Position numbers and translations under genes: made by a program | The notes under the pieces: model-generated | What the model was told of the DNA's origin: nothing | What the model saw: the letters and a program-made list of their open reading frames with translations, nothing else | The model's database searches: none | DNA from: Sphingobacteriaceae bacterium UBA6709 | Lineage (GTDB): Bacteria; Bacteroidota; Bacteroidia; Sphingobacteriales; Sphingobacteriaceae | Direction: 5' to 3' | Assembly: GCA_002454425.1 (NCBI GenBank) | Contig: DKIV01000049.1 | Location: forward strand, 56,282 to 86,514 | Length of the DNA: 30,233 bases | Part shown: positions 26,301 through 30,233 of the stretch, piece after piece | How the letters are laid out: the number at the start of each line of letters is the position of its first letter | Numbering within the stretch: the first letter of the stretch is position 1

Positions 26301-26835
26301 GTTCATCTCCCACATTCGCCGGCACTGAAAACTCGCCATTTACATTAGTTTTAAAACGCTTGTCGCTACCTTTTACTTTAATAATAGCATCAGGCAGGGT
26401 GCCACCAGTCTCATCAATTACCTTCCCTTTTATAAGCGTTGGTTGTTGTTGCTGTATTCCCGACAATGCATTGGTCTTGGACGGAAAAATTGATACCGTT
26501 TTCCCTTCTATTACGAAATCAAGACCACTACCTCGCAAACCATTTCTCAGTACGCTGGCAAGAGGAGTCGCGTTGGCATCAATACTTATATCCGGCAAAT
26601 TATTTATCAATTTCGATTCAAACACTATATCACAGCCTATTTGCCGCCTGATTTCCTGAAAAAGTTGTTTTACGCTGATCCTGTCACGCTTTAAGGTCAC
26701 CGTTTGTGCATTAGTGTTTGCATTTACGGATATAATAAATGCCAGCATAAGAAGTATAAAGCTTCCACCTGAACGCGATAAGAGTAAGGATGGAAACCTG
26801 TTCAATAGCCCAAGTACTTTCATTTTTTTTCTCAT
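23380..26835 (-). CDS. SusC/RagA-family TonB-linked outer-membrane transporter with STN domain
   Basis: About 1151 residues. After a signal peptide (ending NANTNAQ) comes an STN domain (about 45-110: RISVKQLFQEIRRQIGCDIVF), which marks transporters that signal to a FecR anti-sigma. A carboxypeptidase-regulatory-like domain follows (GKVIDETGGTLPDAIIKVKG), then the plug with the hallmark ILKDASSTAIYGSRGANGVI, and a 22-strand barrel ending in Phe (SLSVQASF). It moves substrate across the outer membrane using TonB energy. The ATG at 26835 is chosen over upstream codons because AGGGA precedes it and the signal peptide follows. No enzymes in the locus reveal the cargo. Confidence 0.95.
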   Translation of the reverse strand: MRKKMKVLGLLNRFPSLLLSRSGGSFILLMLAFIISVNANTNAQTVTLKRDRISVKQLFQEIRRQIGCDIVFESKLINNLPDISIDANATPLASVLRNGLRGSGLDFVIEGKTVSIFPSKTNALSGIQQQQPTLIKGKVIDETGGTLPDAIIKVKGSDKRFKTNVNGEFSVPANVGDELTFSFIGYSSMTVKIKDLKPLTVKLIGNAVSLGNVVVNGIFERKTSSYTGSAHTLQNKDLQKVSNMNILQALSVLDPAVQIPVDNLNGADPNKAGDIRLRGASSIPTADQLSSVAASTNLTERDMYAAYGKRVDEIKNTYNTNSNLPLFILDGFEVTLSQVTDMDMTMIKSVTILKDASSTAIYGSRGANGVIVIERIQPESSKVLFNYKADLTFNLPDLSDYQLLNAKEKLYAESLAGVYSSTVTAINENLKVLYNDRLREVERGRNFDWLSLPLRNSLTQRHGLTMSGNAANVGYGLDFTYNNNVGVIKGSGRESFNGGVYLNYRGKKFNLNNRTSIQFVNANNSPWGSYSQYVRMNPYFTPYDENGNIALYLQRKTGYGQFNSYGDIFNPVYNTTLNGKDFTKSKTIINNTAFTYNLNDNFSVRARLSLTNVQNDQGVFLPAGHTTYRQQSVSLLSRGGMTMGYGKTFSYDANVDINYNKQIGRHLISSTINTRAYENGYENVIVQVEGMPSSLTDYLFYARTYAGSRPDGSEGKTRTVGFLGNLNYTYDSRYFADFSYRLDGSSSLGSDRPFAPFWSVGAGWNIHNEKFMKDLLSKGMINQIRLRGSVGMTGSQQFDPYMAYRTYNYSLSEAYGVSIGASLLAIGNDRLRWQSTMKHNLGLDLTLLNSRLTFSGDLYYDYTDKFIADFSLPPSTGFSTYKGNLGSIDSRGWEFRASVQAIQSANPRGLSLSLFGNMSHNRTVIKEISAELKAQNDKLASTTSTWTPFTRYSAGAPINSLWVVPSLGIDPTTGKELYQKQDGTVSYVWDPTDMRNFGVSEPKYRGTFGFSINYLGFQLNSYLSYQFGGQSYNQTLVNRVENVDLVYNADRRVLTDRWTKPGDIAAFKSIAINGSNTNASSRFVQDDRTLTMTSASLLYRINPKYLKFMKVRQLNVGAYTSNLFRISTIKMERGLDYPFAQNLSLSVQASF

Positions 26836-26854
26836 AGTGAAATTATCCCTTCTG

Positions 26855-26941
26855 ATGTGCGTTATGTGCATGTCTTCGGGTTATGTAGTTCTTTACAATT
26901 GTTGATAAATTTGAAAATGATATTCGAGGAAAAATGTGCGT
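26855..26941 (-). repeat. repeated ACGCACAT elements in the susC leader
   Basis: On the minus strand the octamer ACGCACAT occurs at 26941-26934 and again at 26862-26855, with a shorter GCACAT at 26869-26864 next to the second. The copies bracket the presumed susC promoter region. They could be a regulator site or chance in a short region. Confidence 0.25.
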
Positions 26942-28071
26942 CAATTTGTTACATAAATCGTCCTCCCTTCCACCTCGAAATGTACGCCCCCGGTTAATTC
27001 TAGTTGTCGTAAAGCTTGTTCAAGCCCCTCATGCATCGAGATACTTCCGCCATACAACTTGTTACGATCCGCGCGCTTATAAATTACATCCATATCATAC
27101 CAGCGCGCTAATCGACGCATTATCTTATCTAAGGGTTCATCATCAAACACAATCCGTCCGTTCATCCATGACAATGCCACATCTTCATCTGCCACCCGCA
27201 AGGACGATCCTCCGGCATCACTTACGAATTCCTGTCCGGGTTTTAAGATCAAAGCCTTTGAGCCCTCGCTAACCTTAATTCGCCCTTCTATCAAGGTTGT
27301 ATGCGTTTCATTATCATCTGCGTACGCACGGATATTAAAGTGCGTGCCCAAGACTTCAACAAGCTGCTTACTGGTAGCCACAAGAAAGGGAACTCGCTCC
27401 GATTGATGAACTCCTGTCATATATTTCTTGCTTACTTCGAAGTAACCTTCTCCATCCAGCTTGACTTCCCGGGCATTATTCGCTTCGAATTTCGTTGGAA
27501 ACTCAATCGATGACATCGCATTTAACACGACCTTTGTCCCATCACTGAGCATCAACGTGTATGTTCTACCTTTGGGTGTGATCAATTTGGCTTTCCCGTT
27601 GCTACTTGCCAACGACTTTCCGACGCCGTCTCTTATCTTTCCTTCGCTTATACTGATACTATGCTGACTGCTTTCCAGATCTAACGATTCATTATTTACA
27701 ATTAACCGCACCGCATCAGAACCACGTAGGGGCGCTGCGGCCATGTGAGCAGCTTTTTTCAGCTCAGTGTCGCTTTGGTTGCGAAACAGAAATGTTAATG
27801 AAACCAGAACTACTATGACTGCTGCGATTCCCGAAACCATGCGAATACGCTGACGCCGTTTAAGCGACATATCGTTTCGCCGATTCGTCTGTCCTATGCG
27901 TTCAAATAATAAACGTAAGTCAGACTCGCGTTCCTCAGCACTTAAGCCGGCAGAGTCGCGTTCATCTACCTGATAGCTATCAAGCCACTGTTCAACGAGC
28001 TGTGTTTCATAAGGCGTACTGTTACCCGACTCGTACTTCTTAAACAATTCGATCATTTTTTCGATACTCAT
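26941..28071 (-). CDS. FecR-family anti-sigma factor
   Basis: 376 residues. A short cytoplasmic N-terminal domain (IEKMIELFKKYESGNSTPYE...WLDSYQ) binds the sigma factor. A transmembrane helix follows (about 81-103, IAAVIVVLVSLTFLF), then the periplasmic FecR domain (LMLSDGTKVVLNAMSSIEFP, DGEGYFEV) and a C-terminal domain of DUF4974 type (IVFDDEPLDKIMRRLARWYDMDVIY). It relays the state of the SusC STN domain to the sigma factor. The SD is a perfect AGGAGG 6 nt before the ATG at 28071, so the 10 extra upstream codons are not used. susC starts about 105 nt beyond its stop. Confidence 0.93.
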   Translation of the reverse strand: MSIEKMIELFKKYESGNSTPYETQLVEQWLDSYQVDERDSAGLSAEERESDLRLLFERIGQTNRRNDMSLKRRQRIRMVSGIAAVIVVLVSLTFLFRNQSDTELKKAAHMAAAPLRGSDAVRLIVNNESLDLESSQHSISISEGKIRDGVGKSLASSNGKAKLITPKGRTYTLMLSDGTKVVLNAMSSIEFPTKFEANNAREVKLDGEGYFEVSKKYMTGVHQSERVPFLVATSKQLVEVLGTHFNIRAYADDNETHTTLIEGRIKVSEGSKALILKPGQEFVSDAGGSSLRVADEDVALSWMNGRIVFDDEPLDKIMRRLARWYDMDVIYKRADRNKLYGGSISMHEGLEQALRQLELTGGVHFEVEGRTIYVTN

Positions 28072-28101
28072 TGAACCTCCTTTTACAACAAGTGGCTTCA
28101 A

Positions 28102-28298
28102 AACTGATTTAGTACCGAAATTTTTTAAAAAAAGTAGCGTTCCTTTCTATGCGCTACTCTTTATAGATCTTTATACGATGAAATATCAAAAGAAGTTAAA
28201 ACGTAATCAATTTTTTACCATCAAAAATCAACATTCTGTACGCAGTAAACTTCAAAAGATTAAAATAGAATGCTAATATATTGGCATACCAAAGAAAA
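28102..28298 (-). other. gap between ECF sigma and fecR
   Basis: 197 AT-rich nucleotides with no gene, unusually long for a sigma/FecR pair. It may carry a separate fecR promoter. No strong -7/-33 pair or terminator was identified. Confidence 0.3.
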
Positions 28299-28901
28299 TC
28301 ACCTGCTTCTAAGCAAAAATGAAAAGCATATAATCAGAAAAAAGAGAATAAATGGTATAGTGGCTAGTTTATCGCGTAAGTGTTTTAACGCAATTGTTAG
28401 TTGATTCTTCACAGTCTGCTCAGAAAGGTGCAATTCCTCAGCTATTTCTCTTATGTTTTTCTCCTGCATCCGACTTTTTCGGAATATCTCCTGTGTCTTG
28501 ACAGGTAACTTTAGAAGATGCGCTTCTACTGCTTTCTGCAATTCGCGCGCGTGAAAATGAGACTCAAAGGACGCTGGTTGCTCCCCGGCTTTCATCTCTT
28601 CCTGAACATGAAATAACCGAACGGCATGTTTTCTTAACCTGTTAATAATCAGATAACGTGCCGCCCCGAAAAGATAAGCCTTTAGGTTTTCTCTAACCTG
28701 TAACGTTGATTTTTTATTCCAAAGGTCAGTAAACAGATCGTGAACTACATCCTGAGCGTCATCATAACTTCCTAGCTTCGACTCCGCATAATCTACCAAT
28801 GCTGAAGCATATTGCTTATAAATTTGACCATATGCCCATTCATCTCCCTGACTTAACAGGTAAAGTAAATCGACATCCGGCAACTCTTTAGCTAATGGCA
28901 T
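28299..28901 (-). CDS. ECF sigma factor of the FecI/Bacteroidetes SusC-linked type
   Basis: 200 residues. Region 2 (about 24-90: QIYKQYASALVDYAESKLGSYDDAQDVVHDLFTDLWNKK, VRENLKAYLFGAARYLIINRLRK) and region 4 (LKLPVKTQEIFRKSRMQEKNIREIAEELHLSEQTVKNQL). A strongly hydrophobic C-terminal tail (about residues 178-196, ATIPFILFFLIICFSFLL) ends the protein, long enough to touch or span the membrane. It stands upstream of fecR and susC on the same strand and should drive susC expression. A candidate promoter is at 28970-28939. Confidence 0.92.
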   Translation of the reverse strand: MPLAKELPDVDLLYLLSQGDEWAYGQIYKQYASALVDYAESKLGSYDDAQDVVHDLFTDLWNKKSTLQVRENLKAYLFGAARYLIINRLRKHAVRLFHVQEEMKAGEQPASFESHFHARELQKAVEAHLLKLPVKTQEIFRKSRMQEKNIREIAEELHLSEQTVKNQLTIALKHLRDKLATIPFILFFLIICFSFLLRSR

Positions 28902-28938
28902 TGATAGTTCAAATCAAATATTCACCTAAAATAAGAAG

Positions 28939-28970
28939 AAAACATAAATTCAGGGCAGTTTGATATCAAA
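28939..28970 (-). promoter_or_regulatory. promoter of the FecI-like sigma gene
   Basis: On the minus strand TTTG (28970-28967) is followed by exactly 20 nt and then TATGTTTT (28946-28939), one base off TAnnTTTG. The spacing matches the Bacteroidetes primary-sigma promoter. The box ends 37 nt before the start codon at 28901. Confidence 0.5.
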
Positions 28971-29068
28971 AGCAATAGTTATGAACGGCAAAAATATATT
29001 TTGTGTAATTTTTATAGCGTCAGAGCGGTCAATTTCGTAAAATATTCAAAAGAGAAACCTGGCTTTGA

Positions 29069-29076
29069 TATTTTTG
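29069..29076 (+). promoter_or_regulatory. -7 box of the desaturase gene (TATTTTTG)
   Basis: A full match to TAnnTTTG, 26 nt before the ATG at 29103. The -33 region lacks a clear TTTG. The box lies within the upstream open extension of the frame, which supports the internal ATG as the true start. Confidence 0.42.
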
Positions 29077-29102
29077 TTGTGACTTATAATTCATCTACCG
29101 TC

Positions 29103-30080
29103 ATGACAAATAATTTTGGTGCGCGCCGCGAAGTGATGATGCATATTGAAAAATATATGCTCGACAACATGAACTCTTACCTCAAGTCAATTGAAACTAT
29201 ATGGCAACCGTCAGACTATCTACCTGATGCTACAAAAGACAATTTCTTCCAAAGTGTTCGCGAGCTTCAGGAAAGTGCACAGGGGCTTTCTTATGATTTG
29301 ATTGCGGTACTAATCGGTGACACCATCACTGAGGAGGCGTTGCCAACTTACGAATCTTGGTTAACAATGGTTGAAGGGGTATCTAAGGATGAAGAAGGAG
29401 GGTGGATGAAATGGCTCCGCCATTGGACTGCAGAGGAAAACAGACATGGTGACCTCCTAAACAAATACCTATATTTATCAGGACGCGTGAATATGCGACA
29501 GCTGGAGATTTCTACACAATACCTTTTGGCTGACGGCTTCGATATCGGCACTGATCGTGATCCCTACCGTAACTTCATCTATACTAGCTTTCAGGAACTG
29601 GCAACCAACGTATCGCATCGCCGCGTGGCATCGCTGGCAAAAAAAGATGGCGACTCATTGTTATCGAAAATGTGCGGCGTCATCGCTGCAGATGAAGCTC
29701 GCCACGCCAAAGCCTATATGGATTTTATCAGTCAGATAATCCTCGTAGACCCGAATGAAGTGCTTCTTGCTTTTGAAGATATGATGCGCAAAAAAATCGT
29801 CATGCCAGCTCACTTCCTACGCGAAGCGGGTAAGAAGGTAGGAGAAACGTTCACGCATTTTGCTGACGCGGCCGAGCGTCTGGGTGTTTATACGGCTATA
29901 GATTATGTTGATATATTGAAAAAGTTGCTTAACGACTGGAACATTGAAAGTTTAAGTAGCCTCAATGACCAGGGAGAGCGAGCACGCGACTACCTCATGA
30001 AGCTACCACATCGCCTGATTCGCATTGCTGAGCGCATGAAATCACAGCCTCTTGAATACGAATTCAGCTGGATAAAATAA
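29103..30080 (+). CDS. acyl-ACP desaturase (fatty acid desaturase type 2)
   Basis: 325 residues, soluble, with a ferritin-like di-iron fold. The iron ligands lie in TEEALPTYESW, WTAEENRHGDLLNKYLYL (EENRH) and AADEARHAKAYMDF (DEARH), matching the two ExxH motifs of the family. It introduces a cis double bond in acyl-ACP using oxygen and reduced ferredoxin, for membrane unsaturated fatty acids. The N-terminus NFGARREVMMHIEKYML is the conserved start in Bacteroidetes, so the 34 upstream codons (from a TTG) are excluded. It is divergent from the sigma gene of the Sus-like locus; the two appear functionally unrelated. Confidence 0.93.
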   Translation: MTNNFGARREVMMHIEKYMLDNMNSYLKSIETIWQPSDYLPDATKDNFFQSVRELQESAQGLSYDLIAVLIGDTITEEALPTYESWLTMVEGVSKDEEGGWMKWLRHWTAEENRHGDLLNKYLYLSGRVNMRQLEISTQYLLADGFDIGTDRDPYRNFIYTSFQELATNVSHRRVASLAKKDGDSLLSKMCGVIAADEARHAKAYMDFISQIILVDPNEVLLAFEDMMRKKIVMPAHFLREAGKKVGETFTHFADAAERLGVYTAIDYVDILKKLLNDWNIESLSSLNDQGERARDYLMKLPHRLIRIAERMKSQPLEYEFSWIK

Positions 30081-30166
30081 ATTTCATCATAGGCGTCACT
30101 TATAAAAGTCGCGCCTATTCAACTTAATTCAACTCCTATATAGCCTCCTATCGAGACCTCGTAAAT

Positions 30167-30184
30167 GGTTGCCCCCCCCCAACC
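30167..30184. repeat. C9 homopolymer inside a short inverted repeat
   Basis: Nine C (30172-30180) are flanked by GGTT and AACC, so GGTTG/CAACC can pair around a loop of eight C. It is intergenic, about 90 nt after the desaturase stop. Such tracts are prone to slippage in replication and in sequencing. Confidence 0.6.
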
Positions 30185-30197
30185 TGGCGCATAAAAA

Positions 30198-30226
30198 AAC
30201 CCCTTGTGGATTACTCCAAAGGGGTT
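30198..30226. terminator. bidirectional terminator hairpin
   Basis: AACCCCTT (30198-30205) and AAGGGGTT (30219-30226), with a further GGA/TCC pairing inside. On the minus strand the stem is followed by TTTTTTTA, a strong terminator for a minus-strand gene to the right of the window. On the plus strand TTCTTTG follows, so it may also end the desaturase transcript. Confidence 0.75.
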
Positions 30227-30233
30227 CTTTGTA

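Noticed and set aside
18440..28901. Polysaccharide utilization locus
   Set aside because: No carbohydrate-active enzyme is present, so only the transport and signalling part can be supported.
29001..29102. Desaturase extension beginning at a TTG
   Set aside because: It covers the -7 promoter box, and homologues begin at the NFGARREVM segment.

Overview
The window looks like a chromosomal segment of a Bacteroidetes bacterium, most likely Sphingobacteriaceae (Pedobacter/Mucilaginibacter-like). The grounds are a SusC/SusD pair with a FecI/FecR-type regulator, three ECF sigma modules, a short Bacteroidetes-style aspartate aminotransferase-family protein, an acyl-ACP desaturase, TAnnTTTG-type -7 promoter boxes and mostly weak Shine-Dalgarno sites. 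No rRNA, tRNA, CRISPR array, transposase or phage gene was seen.

Layout. (1) 1-460: no convincing gene; a possible decayed minus-strand gene and a hairpin terminator. (2) 461-4354, minus strand: a class III aminotransferase; a sigma operon (ECF sigma, a single-pass probable anti-sigma with three 32-residue repeats, a small secreted Spy/CpxP-like protein); an alpha/beta hydrolase. (3) 4355-4698: divergent intergenic region before hemA. (4) 4699-14885, plus strand: a heme cluster. It holds hemA, a fused hemC-hemD, hemB, hemL, a two-component system, a membrane TPR protein, hemE, hemJ and an outer-membrane barrel protein. Terminators follow hemA and hemCD. From hemB onward the genes are tightly packed or overlapping, so the kinase, regulator and TPR gene probably share a transcript with the heme genes. 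Coproporphyrinogen oxidase/dehydrogenase and ferrochelatase are not in the window. (5) 14938-17051: a second ECF sigma, an overlapping membrane anti-sigma candidate and a beta-barrel protein, closed by a strong terminator. (6) 17184-18290: a membrane acyltransferase. (7) 28901 down to 18440, minus strand: a Sus-like uptake locus (ECF sigma, FecR, SusC with STN domain, SusD, DUF4843 lipoprotein, PKD-like lipoprotein, TlpA-type thioredoxin) with a strong terminator and no glycoside hydrolase. (8) 29103-30080: acyl-ACP desaturase, followed by a C9 tract and a terminator-like hairpin.

How the genes work together. The heme genes cover glutamyl-tRNA to coproporphyrinogen III (HemA, HemL, HemB, HemCD, HemE) plus the later protoporphyrinogen oxidation step (HemJ). 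The embedded histidine kinase has almost no extracytoplasmic sensor, so it could read a membrane or intracellular cue linked to tetrapyrrole or respiratory state; that is inference. The Sus-like locus has the layout of a TonB-dependent uptake system under transmembrane signalling through the STN domain, FecR and the ECF sigma. Its cargo cannot be read from the sequence. The strongest candidates for something under-described are the heme-embedded two-component/TPR block, the HemJ-coupled barrel protein and the 32-residue-repeat anti-sigma candidate.
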